Shown in pieces: positions 24,963-39,600 of a stretch of DNA of 64,000 bases. How positions within the stretch are numbered: the first letter of the stretch is position 1; every line of letters begins with the position of its first letter. The notes under the pieces are model-generated. The model worked only from the letters and a program-made list of their open reading frames with translations, made no database searches and was not told the origin of the DNA. The translations under genes were made by a program, and so were the position numbers. This DNA comes from Pyrocephalus nanus (lineage: Eukaryota > Chordata > Aves > Passeriformes > Tyrannidae): positions 17,748,001-17,812,000 of the forward strand of contig CM076270.1 of the NCBI GenBank assembly GCA_038380795.1, read 5' to 3'.

Positions 24963-27900
24963 CTTCCTCTGCTCAGCAGGTGAGGCCTGGGCTGCCGTCT
25001 TTGCTACAGCAGAGCCACGTGCAGAACTACTCATTTTGAGCCAGGCCACCAAGTGCTGCTGTAATACAAACAATTATTAGTAATACAAGTCACCATCTGG
25101 CACTATTCACCTCTGTTCAAGCTATGTGTCAGCATGAAGTGCACTGGTTGGGGTGTTAGAAAGGAATTAAGGCAATTTTCCGAAAAGCTCCTAGGTACAA
25201 CTCACTGATCCAAAAAATGTTTATCTTTTCCTTTCCTAGCTGGTGATGCCCTTCTGTTCCTGCCAGTTACACAACACCTTTAAAGCCAAAATATCCTCTG
25301 TGTAAATGAAAGGCCTAATCCAAAAAAACCCAGTACTAAAGTGAAGAAAAAGTGCCATTGAAGAGGAGTCTGTCTAAAACCTGATTTCCAGCAAAGCACA
25401 AGAACTGCCACCCTGTTGCATTGTCACACAAGCATGAACACGGCAAAACCAGCTTGGCAATTGTGGCAGAAGGCAGGGGGATCCAGTCTGCTAGGCCAGG
25501 ATTTCACTCACATGTTACATCCAACTGCAATCAACCAGAAAGGATGGAGAGGAAAAGATATACAAAAATAACAAACACACTGCACGTTTACCCATCAGTC
25601 ACTCCAATTCATCTAAGCACTGGATGGAGGGGAGAGTGTCAGAGGAGAAAAAAACCTAAATCAAGTACTGTTGTCTTCTGCAGGGAGCAAACTTGTTTCC
25701 CGTGAGCAGCTGTGCACCTGCATCAGCAAGAGTTAGCACTTCATTTAGCACGATCATCAGTTCAAGCGTTTCAGGTGTTTTACAGCACCACCTTTGCCCA
25801 CAGCACCAACTCCAAGGTCTCCTGCACATACTCTCTTCCCTTAAGAAGTCCACTTTGCCCTCAGGTGATCTAATACCCATCAGGACTGCTTGTCACAGCA
25901 TCTTTCCCAAAATAATCAGATCCTGCACTTATGTAGCACTTCAGCTCTCAAAAAACATCTTGGTGTTTTATGAATTTAACAAGATAAAATACACGTTCTC
26001 TTTCCAGGTCACTTCACCCAACACTGCTGTGTGGGCAGCTCAGGGATGAAATGCTACTGCAGTTTAATAGTTCACTACCAGTTTTATAGCATCAAGAAAA
26101 TACCATCCTGTGCACCAGAAACTGCATTTGGATACTTGAAATTGGGAGTTAGCCACGCCTGAGGGAAGGAAAAAAAGAAATAATGCACAAAATGCTTGGT
26201 TTCTGTCCGACACCTGGGGGCTTTTTCATTGCATCCCAACTCATGGATTTAAAGAGAAAGAGCAGTTGTTTGCTTTATCCCTCCTGCCAGATTTGAACTT
26301 GATCCCTGATATTATTGTGTGCCAGTATCACAGCTGCATACAGTCAACAGTGACCAGCAATGAGACTACCCTGAAACAGAGGTGCCCTTTCAAAGGCCAT
26401 CAGCAGTTCTCCATCCATGAAGTTTTAACAGTGCAGAAAAACAAGTAACAGAGCAGAATTCTGTACTTTGCCATGTTTTCTCCCCACTGATCTGCCATCA
26501 GTGGTAGCTGACAAATCAGCCTCTGGACACACGCAGGAAGCTCCTGTTTGCCCAGTGGAAGTTGGGTCATTGTTTTCAATGCAAAGCACGATTCTTACTA
26601 ACCCAGTTCAACTCTCACTACTCCCTTTGCTGTCCCCTTCAGATTATTTTAACATTATTCATAACATTGCATGCCCCATTGCCTATTTCTGCTGCCTGGA
26701 ACAGCTCTCTTATCTGTCAGCCACATCAATCCTCCAACTGCTTCCAAACTTTCTTCAAAAACTTCTTTCTTGTCACTTCTTAGCTCTCCTGGTTTTTGTC
26801 CTCCTCTATGATTTTGATGTGGTTATTCATCTTAGTGGAAATTTCCCCCAGAAAGCTTGGTATGTGCCACCAGTTACCTTTCTCACGTTTTTAAGACATT
26901 TGATCCAATAAACTGTGTTGCATATAAAGTAAAGCTCTTTTATTTATGAGCTGCAAGCACTAATTCCCAACATTTGTTGCAAGAATTCAAAGTAAAATAC
27001 CTCTTTACTGATTTGTAGTTGCTAGTGGATATAACACATAACCAGTGAGGAGAGACTGCTCTTGGTTGAAAAGAAAGAGTTCATTTGGATAGGTTATTTT
27101 AAAGCAAGACAGTCAGTCTGTTAAACTCCAAGTCTGTTTAGTGGCTCCAGCCACCCCAGAGTGCTCAGCAAAAGGAGTCCCCTGTGCAGCCTCAGCAATT
27201 TGGGAGCTGCGCTTCTTCATCACAATGAATAAGTTGTTTCTGGAAGATGGAATAAGGGTCTTTAGAGGTCAGACTGGAGGTAAATAACAAGAAAACTTTT
27301 TACTTGCTGCTACATGGAGCCTCTGGATAAATACCTCAAGGAGCCCTCTCCAAACCAAGGGAGTTTAGATTGCTCTGTGTGGGTAGAAATGCAGAAATTT
27401 CAGGATTTCAAAAGCCAATATGCCCGTGAGTCCAAACTTGTACTTTGATTTAAATTACTGTGCAAGCCACATTATACACACCATATGCAGGAACCTAATG
27501 AGAATAGATTTCTATGTTACTCCTCATTCTCCCAGGTAAGAACGTAAACCCAAGTGAAAGCATTGCACATTAAGTGTAGGATGAAGATCCAGTACCATTA
27601 CTCGCATAAATATTTACCCTGACAAATTTTAAGGCTCTTTTAGGAGGCTAATCTCCTTCCATAAGTGATGGAAACAAATCAGAACCTGGAGAGCATTCAA
27701 ACACAGGCTGGGCTGTGTGAAACACCTGAAGTTGGCCCTGGGAATACCTCTTTGTGCAGTGTGTGACATTTTGCAGGAACTGCACTAAGTCCCACGAGCT
27801 CCAGATTAGCTTTCCAAAGTCCTGCTCTGACTGCCAAGACCATCCTGCAGTTTCACCTTCTCTGATAAGGCAGAAATTCCACAAGCAAAAGCATTTTTTG

Positions 27901-28769
27901 GCCACCCACCTCCAGCATTATTGCAAAAGGAAATGAGCTAATACTTTCTCAGTCTTTCGAGTAGTCCCTATACAGAGTGTACCATCATTAGGTCAAACTC
28001 AAAAAATTTCCAAAGCTCAACAGATATATCAATTACTAGTCCTCTTCAACTCTGAAGGCCCCAGGAGAAGCCTGGAAATGCAACTCATCATTCAGCCATT
28101 GGCTTTCATATTCATCCTGGATATTTGAAAGGAAGGCCTTACAGAATTATATGGAATTCACCAAATAAGCAGTAGCCCCTGAACAGCAGGGGGAACCCCC
28201 ATGCAAAGTCAGGGCCTCCCAGCCTCAGGTGAGTGACTTTGTTTTAGATGGCCATGAAGATGATGATAACAAGAGAAGAAAAAGCAGGATGACTCAGCAG
28301 TGCATCACCAGGTATCTGTATCAGCATCCTGGTGCAGTTACCACCAGCCTCTGGAGCTGAAGTCGTGTATTTGCTGCACACTTTCATACTGGTCATGAAC
28401 TTGAGTGATATTTACTGCAAAGCACCTTGTTATGTTCTAATGAAGGATGCCAGGAAAAATAAATTATAGAGAAGTAATTCTGCCTTCCAAAATGAAAATC
28501 TGGGAAGTGTCCAGATAGATCTATGCAAATAATTTTCTATTAACTTCATCACTGGTTTTAAATCTAGTCTGCCTTCATTAGAAACCAGAAACAGAAATGA
28601 CTGTAGTGGTCTTCCACACTAAATATAATGTACCCTTATGCTGAAATTTACCTTTCTTTAAATAATGCTATTTCTCCCAATGCTTAATATAAAGAATATT
28701 GCAAGGACAGCAATGGAGTTATATATTTGCAAGGAAATGGAAAGGTTAAAGGCGAACACTATATAAACC

Positions 28770-28875
28770 ATTATTATTTATAGAGCACAGTGGTGTGCTT
28801 TCTGCAGTGGAAATGCAGAAGACACTGTCTCTTCCCCTAGAGAGATTTCATTGTAACTGAAGCAGAAACAATACT
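28770..28875 (+). mobile_element. Possible ancient amniote interspersed repeat
   Basis: ATTATTATTTATAGAGCACA, GTGGTGTGCTTTCTGCAG and GACACTGTCTCTTCCCCTAG resemble an old 'ATTATTTATATAGCGCC..GTGCTTTACA..GACAGTCCCTGCCCC' repeat type seen in reptiles and birds. The family cannot be named confidently. Confidence 0.3.
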
Positions 28876-30426
28876 GAACAGTCACAAACAGTACATGCAG
28901 TGGAGGAACACGTTTTGAGCTGCCCTTATTTCTACAGGGTTATGTACAGTGATTATGTCTAGACTTATAACCTCTTATACTTTGTATCTGTGTCTGCATA
29001 CAGTGTTTTAAAGTTCAGTGCCTCGTGGAAGAAGTGCATTTTAAAAGGAAGGCTTTATGCAACTCAGTACTGGCCACTTGAATTTCATTTGGTGCTCTTT
29101 CTCAGGTGAAAGAGGCAGTAGCAAAGTCTACCGCCCAACTTCAGACTTCTTTCCAAATCCCCACTTATATCAACAAGGAACATATGCAGAAAGGTCCAAG
29201 AGCATTATGAGGCTGCAGGATTATTGTCTTTAAAACTGAACATCCTGATTCTAACAGCTACATACCAACTAGGGCCAGGAGCATCTGTGAACAGGCACTT
29301 CAGCTTCTTCGGTCCTGAACATTCACACACGGAGTAGAACAGCCAATTTACTAACTAATGCTCTAAGACCAGATTTTCTTGGGTGTGTTTGGAATCCAGG
29401 TGCCAAAATCCCACTCAAGGTTACGTGGTTGATTGAAACTAGGGAGATAGCAATGTGGAACCACGTCCATTTGTGGAGCTATTCCTCCCAAGTTCACGGG
29501 AAGATCTTTAAGCACAACAGTGAACAGCTGTACCAAATAGCTGCAAGAGAAGTATCTTTACAGCACAAACATCTCTTCTGGTTTTGTCTTCAGATGATTT
29601 ATTCCATTATAAAAATGCAAAATTAGCTATCTCTGCAGTTTTGTTGCATAGTCCTGTTGAGATTCAGGAGTTTACCAAGTTTTTTTTATATTTTTCTGTG
29701 ATTTAAAATGTGTTCAAGCCTATGACCAAAACCCACTGTAACTGGTGTTAATGTAGCTCCATTAGCAATGAAAGGCACTAAAAGAGACAAACCTCATGAG
29801 TAGTCACCCAAAACTGGTTCAGGACACAGGACATAGTTACAAGAAGTACTTTTGGATCTGAAGTCCTTACTTACAATGACTTAGCTACCTCCTCCAAAAG
29901 CCAAGGCAATTCTGTAAATGTAAGAAGGTAAAAATAACATCCTCCTCTGAGTATCATTGCTGAGCTACTGGACTGCTGCCACTCGTTTCAGCAGCTGAAA
30001 GAGAAAGGCAGGTTCACTGTCCTTTTCTCTTTTGTTGGTACAGAACATTCACATCCAAAATTACAAGAACACCTCTGGAAAACCTCCAAACTTGACTAGC
30101 TTAAAGAAAAAATAATGGGCAAATCTTGTGCAACATTCCCAAATGTTGGGATTCTAAAAGCAGTGTAGGATTGCCAGGCTCTGCTGCCCAAAAGATAAAT
30201 GAGATTAGCATGAGCTAATAGCATCAGGCTGGCAAAGCTCCATATGCATCACTGTATATGGTACATTTGAAGAATGACCTAACGCTCACCCATTGCACTA
30301 AAATGTCACAAGAAATCCTGCAGGTTCCCTAAGCCACAGCACCAGGCATGTAGTTCCTGGGGGCCTAGGGGGACATCCTCTTCTTCCTCACAGCCATCCC
30401 AGCTCGCTGTCCACACAGCCCTCGGC

Positions 30427-30446
30427 TGTGTGTGTGTGTGTGTGTG
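30427..30446 (+). repeat. (TG)10 microsatellite
   Basis: Ten TG units flanked by CTCGGC and CAACCC. It has Z-DNA potential. Confidence 0.97.
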
Positions 30447-30501
30447 CAACCCTTTCCCCCAGACTGGGAGAGGATGGAGCACTACCAAGAAACATTTGGT
30501 G

Positions 30502-30522
30502 TATTATTATTATTATTATTAC
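30502..30522 (+). repeat. (TAT)n / (ATT)n microsatellite
   Basis: Roughly seven ATT-type triplets, only about 55 bp from the TG microsatellite. Confidence 0.95.
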
Positions 30523-32731
30523 TGGCCTAAGATCTAACAGCTCCAGAATAAACCCAAACCCCACTGCTCCTATGCCAAAGGCAAGGAGGACAGCCGTGGC
30601 TCCCTGCCCCTAGGACATTGCTTGTGAGCTGCAGTGGTTCCTGTTACAGCCAAGGTCTGCTGTGTTACGTGATTCGGAGACCTCGGCACAGCTTCAAAAG
30701 CTGCAGCAGTAATGAGTCATGACATCAGTTACTCATAGCTTGCTGTAATGTTTAGGGAAGTGATCAGAAGTATTTATACGTTCAATATACAGAAACTGCC
30801 ACCCCCTCCACACTGGGCTAAAGCTACAGCTGCTACTTGCCTCAAGTAGACAAAATATAACAAGACCGGGAGGATGAACAGAAGTGGAATGAGCAACCAA
30901 AGAACATGACCTGGCTCCTGTGCATGCCAGGACCATCTACAGGTACATTAAAGGTAGTTAAAACAGCGAGAAGAAAATCTAGTACTGAATTGTCTACTCA
31001 GATCTTCAGCTATGGGTTGACCTCTGCTGACTTTGATAAGAATTCTGACAAATCAGTTTATACACTGCCAAATACATCTAAACCCAGATCTTTAAAAACA
31101 AAGAGACTGAAAATAAACATGCAGTGGGCTTCATGACCTCCCTATGTGCTACTGAATTTGCCATGAGGGCAACACCCCCTGAAGCACATGGGATTCCCAA
31201 GGTAAGAGAGCACACAGTGATGTAAGACGGTGTAAAGAGTAACTGGGTAAAGCAAGTGTCCCAAGGCCTGACCCCACAGTTCATCTCTGATAAGGATTTT
31301 TTGTTTCTCTGCTCAGTACCCGTATCGTGCCATTCACTTGCCTTCCACTGAACATGTTTGAAGTTTGACTCTCCCCAGCTATCACATGTTCATCTTTTTC
31401 CAAGCATAAGGATTTAAATCAGCACCAAACAAAAACAAGCAAAAAAACGAGCCAGCCAAATGATCAAAAACTGCTGTGCAAACACAAATGCTGAAGTTGT
31501 GGAAAGCTATGCAGAACCAGCCCCTTTATCCTCCTTCTCCTTCCTGTCAGTCACGGTTCCAACTATTAGTTACATCCCACAAATGCCTCCCCCTCCAAAC
31601 CATGCCATTTCCTCGTCTGCATGGATTTCAGTCGGAAAGCAGACAGATAAAAATGCCACAACAAACAAATTCACCAGCAGTGATGTTCTGGTGCCGCCTC
31701 TTGCAGAGAGCTTTCAGCTATCCAAAGTTTAAATTAACTTTCTGAGAGGGCACAAAAGCCAGACCTCAGGTAATTACATACTCATCTCTCCCCTGAGCTC
31801 AATATTTATTTATTTTAGGACATCTTACAGCTCTCTTGGGCTTGCTCTACAGCTCTAGAAAAATTATTACTTAGTCCCTGAACCTACAAACTGTATTCTG
31901 ACTAAATTTTACACCTGGAGCTATACAGGGTGATTAAAAAAGGTAGAGTTTATCAAACTTTCTGAAAGCTTGATTTGCTTCATGGCTCACCTGTCTTCAT
32001 AAAACCTGCTGAAGGCTGAAACAACAAGTACAATTTCACAATCAGCACTCGAGTAAGAAAGAGAAAGTGCATGCAACCACTTAACTGTATTGATTTTTAT
32101 TTTTATCTTGTTTTCTTTCATAATAATTGGTAAGGGTTATTTCTTTTGGTTTTTTAAACAAACCACCTTGTGAGGTTATTAATAAAAATTCACCGCCCAC
32201 TATACTTGGAAACTTTTTTCAGCTCCCAAAGGGGACACAATCCATAGTTTGAAATGGAGACAATCTTTCTGGCCTTAAAATCTATGAGCTCTTATATCAA
32301 TGCTTTGATTCACAGCCACAAGTCATTCCCCTGCAACACCCAACAGTTTGTCTCCTCTGGGCTTTAGAGCTTCTCCCATCACCAGAAGAACCTTCTACCC
32401 CACATATTTTATACAGTTATCACCATGAGAGGTCCATGTATAAAAGCAGATGTTTTCCCACCGGGGTGCTGCCCTAAAAGTCCATTTGAAAAACATTATA
32501 GTGAATAAATGAATGCATGGAAACACAGAGTTCTGTGTTTGTTTGTTTTATAAAAATTGTATTATCCCATTAAGATCCATGACAAATTGAGTATTTGTGT
32601 TGATATAAGATCTGCTTTTCTCATGCTCTAGGAAAATGTGGTGTATTATCTCTTTGTCTAGAGTTAAACTGCAATGAGGATTTTGTGAGGCTGACAAGGA
32701 CCTTTGTCCCTTCCTTTCTCTGTACATGCAG

Positions 32732-32817
32732 TTTTTACCAGTGTTCCCAACACTTCACTGCAGACGGAGAAGAGCAAGCCTTGGACAAAGCCACCTCTCC
32801 TGAAGGAGCAGAGGCAG
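32732..32817 (+). other. Candidate exon antisense to GPC1, 86 bp
   Basis: The strong acceptor CCTTCCTTTCTCTGTACATGCAG is followed by 86 bp that are open in one frame (VPNTSLQTEKSKPWTKPP) and the donor CAG then GTAATT, which is weaker at +4/+5. Unrecognised. Confidence 0.18.
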
Positions 32818-33589
32818 GTAATTTCTTTCATTCAGACAGTAGGCCACTGGGAGGCTGACAGCCAGGCTTCAGACTACAGTGTTCATGTGTGCCCCACACT
32901 GTACAGTGCCAATGGGAAATACAAACCTTCACCTGCACCCTTCCCTTCCAGCTCACTGTCCTGACTCCCCTCCTGTCCTCACACCAACCATGAAAAGAAA
33001 CCAGAGACACAACACAGATTTAGATGATATTGCCAGTAAAAAAAATCTTTGTATCTATTCATGCTGTGGACTAAGGACTCCAAAAACAAATTTCATGCTA
33101 AACCAGGAAGGAGCAGGTTCTCACTTAACACGAATTAGCACCCCCATAACTGTACAGGGTCTGTTTTTTAACATTGTGGCATGTTAGTTTGTAGCTCAGG
33201 TCTTATCCATTCATGCCCTTTATAGCACCCCTGAGCCCAGTCAGCCTTTCCTGGATCTCCAGCTTGGGAACAGCTGAATTCAGTCAGCAAACCCTTCCTC
33301 TCTGGTGTAGGGTGACACAGCCAGCAAGAACAATGCTGCTGGCCTCAGAAAAACAAGACCAAAAACAAGCCTGAAGTTGCACTGGAGGAGGAAAGGAAGA
33401 GGAGAGAGGAATCACATTTTTGTCTATATAACAGATATAGTCTCCTTTTATTCTTAGCCTGGGCTGAATCAATCACTTATCTCTGACCACCCTGTGTCAC
33501 TTCTTCTTGAGAATAAACAGTGAAACCATATTAATGAAAATCAAGGAAAAAAAGGAAATGTAATTCTGAATACTGAGTTCTCAAAGCAA

Positions 33590-33652
33590 CCCTGAGCAAA
33601 TCACTCTATTTCATAGCAACTTGATTTCCTCAGCCACTAAACAGGATAGCAA
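33590..33652 (-). mobile_element. Possible MIR-like remnant
   Basis: GAGCAAATCACTCTATTTC, then TTGATTTCCTCAGCCACTAA and ACAGGATAGCAAATGCT resembles the inverted MIR segment 'GCAAGTCACTT..TCAGTTTCCTCATCTGTAAAACAGGGATA'. It is short and diverged. Confidence 0.38.
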
Positions 33653-36600
33653 ATGCTGTGCTGTTACTTTATTTGAGCGGCCGTTCTGAATTCTCTTAGG
33701 ATACGCTTCGCAGATGGAAAAGTTGATGAGGAGATATATATATGCATATATAAAACATTCATATGCCCCAACGTGCTGAGCTTCCAATATGGCAAAGAAG
33801 CAAAGGCAATGATAAGAGTGGAAAATATCATTTAACTCATGATGGTAGCTTTGAAGGTATAACAAATGAGTTCCTTCCTTCCATGGTACAATTGCATCCC
33901 ACAGCATGCCTAGGTAAGTGAGGTGGGATCTTATTCCCCAGCTATGAATGTTCATCCTTCCTGCTGGTCACTGGCAACACACTTTGCTCTGTTTTAGGAC
34001 CTGGAGGAATAGGAAGAAATAAATACCTTATCAAGGCAGAAGACAGCAGATATTTTTTATGACCTGTGGGAACAGAGGTCCTATTAAGTCTGCAAAACAC
34101 CGCATGAATGTCTCCAGATAAAATTGTTAGCTCTGGATGGTGCCCATCTCCTAAATGCTTAATTGTGAAATTGCTTCCCTGAAGAGTTTCTTCGTGTTTT
34201 GCTAAACTATTAAAGACAGGCAGCCCAGATCCACGCAAAACCTCCAGCAAGGAAACACTTAGCAAACTCAACTGCATAAACGATGACAGATTTTGAAAGT
34301 TAGGTACATGGTGCCTGCTGAGGGCCATAAAGTGAAAATAGCATAACTGAGGAGCAAGTCTTTATCAGGCTTCCCAGGGCTGTCTGGAGGGCTAAGCCAT
34401 CAACCTCCTACCACGGCTGTGCCAGTCAGGAGAGCAAGGGAGGGGGATGCTTCCCACTCAGATCCACACGGACACGTCCACGTGGCCGAACAGCACCCAG
34501 GGCACAACCAGCTCTGCCCTAGGAGCCCAGTATGGCCCTGTGGGACTATTTTAAGCAGGCCAGAAAACTGGAACTGCTGATAGAAATCAACAAGTTTAGA
34601 CTTAAAAATGAAAAAAAACCCAATACTTCGGGACTGCTTTGTAATGCAGACATAAAAGAGATAGCTGTTTAAAATACTTCATAAAAGCAGTGAAACTAAA
34701 CATCTCCTAGAGCAGAGCCCTGACAAATAGCCCAGCCACCTACATGCATTTATGGTTGTGGCTGTCCAGGGATCACTTAGAACTAAATTAGCAGTGGAAG
34801 TCATTAGACAAGGAATAATTCCAAGAAACTGGAGTCTCAATAGCAGAAAGTGGATGAAAAAATTGCAATTGCAAGCAATGGGGCAAAATGACAGCATACT
34901 AGGCAGACTACTTCCTCAATGAAATAAATGTGAATTGCAAAAAAGTGAGGCACGTCAGCATGTGGCAGAAGTGCCCTGAGGAGAGTATCCTTATTTCCCC
35001 CTCTAGGCTGCAGAGGGCCATTTAACGCTTTCCATTTAAGTGAGAAGGCACATGATGATGTCCCTTAAAAACCATGAACACAGACTCTCCCGAGCCTGAG
35101 GATTCCTTCTGCCAGGTGTAATTGCAATGCCCCGTCAGGCTGTGGGCAGCCAGCACCCACCCTGCAGCATCTGCCACACAGAAATAGCTGAGCAAATTTA
35201 TCTCTTAAAAGGAATGAAATTCAGGAGACTTGAAATTGAAGAAGAGTGCACGAACCACACTGCTATTTCCTGCACCTTGTTTGACAAAATGGGATCTGCT
35301 ATTTTAGATGGGCAGACCCCTTCATCTCATTACTCTGTGACAGGAGGAGAGAATTTGTGCAGGAAATCATGTGCTGTGTTTCTCCATCCTGATGCAGTAC
35401 AGAAAAGGTGCTTGAAACTCCTGTAATACTCTACGTGTTCTTCATTTCACAGTCCTAAAGAGAAAGTCCAAAAAGGCTTTTAATATCCATAGATACAGAC
35501 CTCTCAAGGCAGGGAGAGCATGCTGAGGCAAATGATCACAGTATTCTCAACCCTGGTCATTCTCTCTTCCTCAAACATCTCCATTTGGTATCTGTCAGAG
35601 ACATGGACTGCTGAGCCACACAGATGCCTGCTCTGAAGGGTTATCCCTTCTCCTCAGCTCTCCTCCTCCCATCATTGAAGTCTGACACTGTAAGTGCACC
35701 CTGAATGTACACAAAGCCCAGCTTCAATCCCATTTCCAGCCTGCTGCCCCTGCAGCAGGGCAGGTGTGTGCCACAGAGCCAAGCAGTGCAGAAAGGAAAT
35801 GACCATCTGCATTGCTGTGGCTCTCCCAAGACAAGAGAAATTCCTGTCAGTGGTTCCATCCCAGGAGAGGAGCAGCAGTGCAGCTGCCAAGTGCTGCAAA
35901 CCACAAAGCCCTGATCCAGTGGGGGCCCATACTGGCAGGCATGAACCAAACAGGGACAACTTCTGTTTTCTCTCTGTCATTGAGCAGGGCAGAGAAAATG
36001 CACCCTGGATACTCACACACACACCCAAGACACAGTTTGCTCTGGTGAGATCTCGATCCTATTAACAACCAGGTCTCTGCTGCCAGAAGCCTCTGGGCCA
36101 TGTTCCTCAGCCTCCCCTAGCACAGACCCAAATGCACAGGCTGCCTCTTCTCCATGCAACAGGGCACCATCCTTGGCAGGGTGGTTTGTAAAGAGCAGTT
36201 TTCACTTGGACACAATTTCACATTCCTTCCCTTTCCATGGCCTCCCACCTGGAGGAGGCTGGGAGGAGAATGGATTGAGAGCAATCCTGAGAAGATGGAC
36301 TGGGGGTGTCAGTGGATGAGAAAGCAAGATCAGCAGTGGGCTGTAAGTTAGGTCCAAGGGAATGGACACTGGTATCTGGTGGACTAGGATTGCAAAAGCA
36401 CTTTTTCCCAGCCCAGTGGTTTAGCTTTAAGAGAAGCTTAAAGGAAGCTTGAAAATCCTACTCTTAAAGTCCTTTGTGTGCTAGCAGCACCTGTTGTTTG
36501 GACAACTAAGAAACCCTGAGGCTTCAGCCCAGTTGCTTTTCCCCATTTGTTCTGAGCACTGAAGCTCCCACCCAGCCTAAGCCTTGCTGGCTGACAGAGG

Positions 36601-39600
36601 ATGCACCATCAGCGTTAAGACTGAGGTTGTTCTCAGCTCAGGGAAGTTGTAAACCCCTGGCTGTGTGTCTCTGATGCAGAGATTTCTGGCTCCAGAACCA
36701 CTAGTGCATATCCTTTCCTCATGAGGTTCAATAAACCTCAGCAACCCGACCCTCTGTGTGACAAGTCAGATTTTCACCTTGTCAATCCTGATGAGAGGTC
36801 TTTACAGACTGTCCTTACACACCATGGGCAGCCCTCATGGGGCCTTATCAAACGCTGCTGAAAGGAGAGGAACCCAGACAGATGACTGGCTTGGGAAGCT
36901 GTAACCTGTGATCTGGACATGCAGGAAGCAGCTCCAATTTGTCTTGACTTCTTGTTTCTTTGCAAGAAGCTGATGTTTACATTAAAAAAAAAGTGAAAGC
37001 AGAGGCTACAGTGGTGACAGACAAGCCCTAAGAGCTTCAACAGAAGTTAGGAGCTAGGACAGGTTGCATCTCAGCAGCACTTTATAAAAGGTACTGTTGT
37101 TAACTCCCAGGCTGGACAAGCTCTTCTTTATGAATTATAGATACGGCTTTGATGCAGCAAATGCCAGATATCCTGATGCTGAGCTAAATGCAAGGGAGGA
37201 GGGAGAAAAACCATGCAGACACACCTTATTTCCCAATCTGGTGCGAGTTTATAATCAAAAAATTTTGGAGGCCAAGGGCCACACTCTCAAAAGTACTTCC
37301 CTATGGCTCTAAACAAGTGGTTAGATCTTCAAAGAGTGCACTCTAATTCAGGCACATAATGAAGTGGACAGATTAAAACAAAACAAAGCAAAGCCCACGC
37401 TGAGACAACAGCAGCTGTCTGTGTCCACCAGCAGCTGAGACAGAAACACAGGCCACTGGGGAAAGCTCCAGCAATAGCACTCCAGAGTCACCCAGCCCCA
37501 GCACTCCCAGTTCTGCAGCCTCATCCAGCAACACTGCTGGGAGAGTCCCGTTCCTCCTGCCACGTTCTGGGTGCCAAGAGCTTTGCAAAATCTGGCTACA
37601 GGAATCAAGTGGGAAGAAGGGAGCACGGGCAAACCGTCAGAAAGCGGTTTCTGCCATCAGGGGATGACACAGGCTCAGAGATGGAGAAGTGGCCTTACAA
37701 AGCATCCTTTATTTCAGTAAAAGAGAGAAAGGATTCTGTGGGATTGGGTGACTCAAATGCTTACATTACTGCAAACAAACCCTCCAGCTTTTGCAGATGT
37801 CTGAAGGACTGTCAGGAGCTGTGGAAAAGGAATATGAGGAAATGGCCCATAAGAAAGTGGCTAATTCAGACCAAAAAAGCAGGAGCAAAAGAGCTTGGCA
37901 GATCTTCTGAGGGCAAAGTTACAAACCCCACTTACTGAAAGTCTGGGAAACTCAAGCTGATAGAGTTAAAAGACACTATTTTGGCCTGTCAGAGCCCTGA
38001 ACCAGCCAAGTTCAGCCCAGCTGCTGCTGTTCACAGCTACAGTGGCACCTCTGAGCAGCAAATTAGAGAAACGTGGCTTTCCCAGCACGAGGGACCTCTC
38101 TGCAATGCCAGATAATTGTACACCACCAGCTAAAAATAAAAAATCATCTTTATTTTAAAATAATTACATATTGGAAAAAAACCCCATTTTTTTAGTTTGA
38201 AGTATGACAGTGTTGAAAAAGGTGAAGGTAAGGCAGTTTTTAATTATTTCAGGTACCTAAAAGAAAGTGATGGTGGGTTCTGTTTTTCTTGTCTCCCACT
38301 AGTGCCTTGCACTACCACGTCAGAGTTGGCTCCAGAAGTGAGAAAAATTATTAAGGAGATGTCTAGGTTTTCTCCTAGCAGTTTTAATAACTGGTTTCCT
38401 TTTTCCAGTGCTATGCTTGGCCCTCTTGTCCTCCACTCCAAGATATTCCTACCAGTTCCCATCACTAGTTCGACAGCTTCAGGACCTGGCCGACACAGCT
38501 ACTTCTGACAGAAGTCTGGAAACAGATGACTTTTTTACTAAGTTTCATAGATGCCAAGAATCCTATAATTCTCCTACTCTCACCTGACTCCCATTGCACT
38601 GAGGATCTACTGCAGAAAACCTGTGCCCACAAGTTTCCAGGATGGGTTACACAGAGGAGCTGAAGTCAGAGAGGAAGCAGGTGGCTGCCCCAGAGATGCT
38701 GTCTGGAGTGTGTGAGGAGGGGCTGCCAGCACACGGAATGCCAGGAAAAGGCCTGAACTCCAGGAGGGCAGATATTTGCAGAAAACCAGTAGCAGCACCA
38801 CCACTGCTGCACAAGTGATAAAACTTCACTTAGTTCATACCAACATACACCTCTGCCCCAGGGGGTGGAAGAGATGGGCTGTTCAGAGAAGCCTAAAGTT
38901 GCTGTCTCATGGAAAGCCTGGGGAGCTCTTCTCTGCAGTTGCTTTTGTAACATGTACTGAGACCCCAATGATGCTTTTGTTCTGCCTGACATCTCACTAT
39001 TGGCCTTTGCAGCACTTCAAGGGCAGTGGTACCTGGGGACACATGGAGGGGATTCATCAGACCTTAATGCATTAGGCTGCATTAGGTATTAGAGGACTAG
39101 TCTTCATGACCCAGCTGACCTCTCCAACTCCATATTAACCTGCCAGACTGATATTCCTTCTTGATGAAGAAGGAATGAGCTCAGGTAACCCCATTATTAA
39201 CAAAGGATCAACTACATTAGTGTAGAAAACAGATGATGAGGATAGGCATGACTGCATGGATAGTTAGTTTCTTGGCATATTAAACTCTGTGGGACATCCC
39301 ACAGCTCTGCCTTTTTTCCGGATGAATTTCACAAAACAGTTTTTTGAGTTACTACAGTCATCTTTCTTTACCAAGCAGCATCCTTTCTCATTTCCTCAAA
39401 ACTAAAGTCTACTCTATACAGATGCCTGCAAATAAGAGATAGGCCCTGAGTATCTGTCACTTGAGAGGTTGGCTTAGATTGTTTTTAAATAGTTTGTGGT
39501 ACTCATAACTGGTTTTAAACTGACAGGGGAAAGTGATAAAAGAATAATATCTGTGTTTCTGAGCTCACATCAAAGAAGAGCTTTAAAGAACAAGTAAAAA

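Larger units (their letters stand above)
21951..33589. other. Non-coding intronic stretch
   Basis: Besides the listed CR1, MIR-like and microsatellite features, this is unique DNA. An AT-rich block at about 24340-24640 contains several TAAT/ATTA cores and a CAGATGG E-box. A perfect CAG-then-GTGAGT donor-like site occurs after 28228 but lacks a convincing acceptor. An open frame of 147 codons (26468-26911, +) shows no family resemblance. Confidence 0.5.

Noticed and set aside
25915..26005. Possible old repeat (CACTTATGTAGCACTTCAGC...)
   Set aside because: Slight resemblance to an amniote 'TATATAGCRCTTT' element, too diverged to support.
26468..26911. 147-codon open frame on the + strand
   Set aside because: Hydrophobic, Leu/Phe-rich translation of pyrimidine-rich DNA. 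No recognisable family or splice context.
28201..28235. Perfect CAG-then-GTGAGT donor
   Set aside because: No convincing acceptor or open frame upstream within normal exon length.
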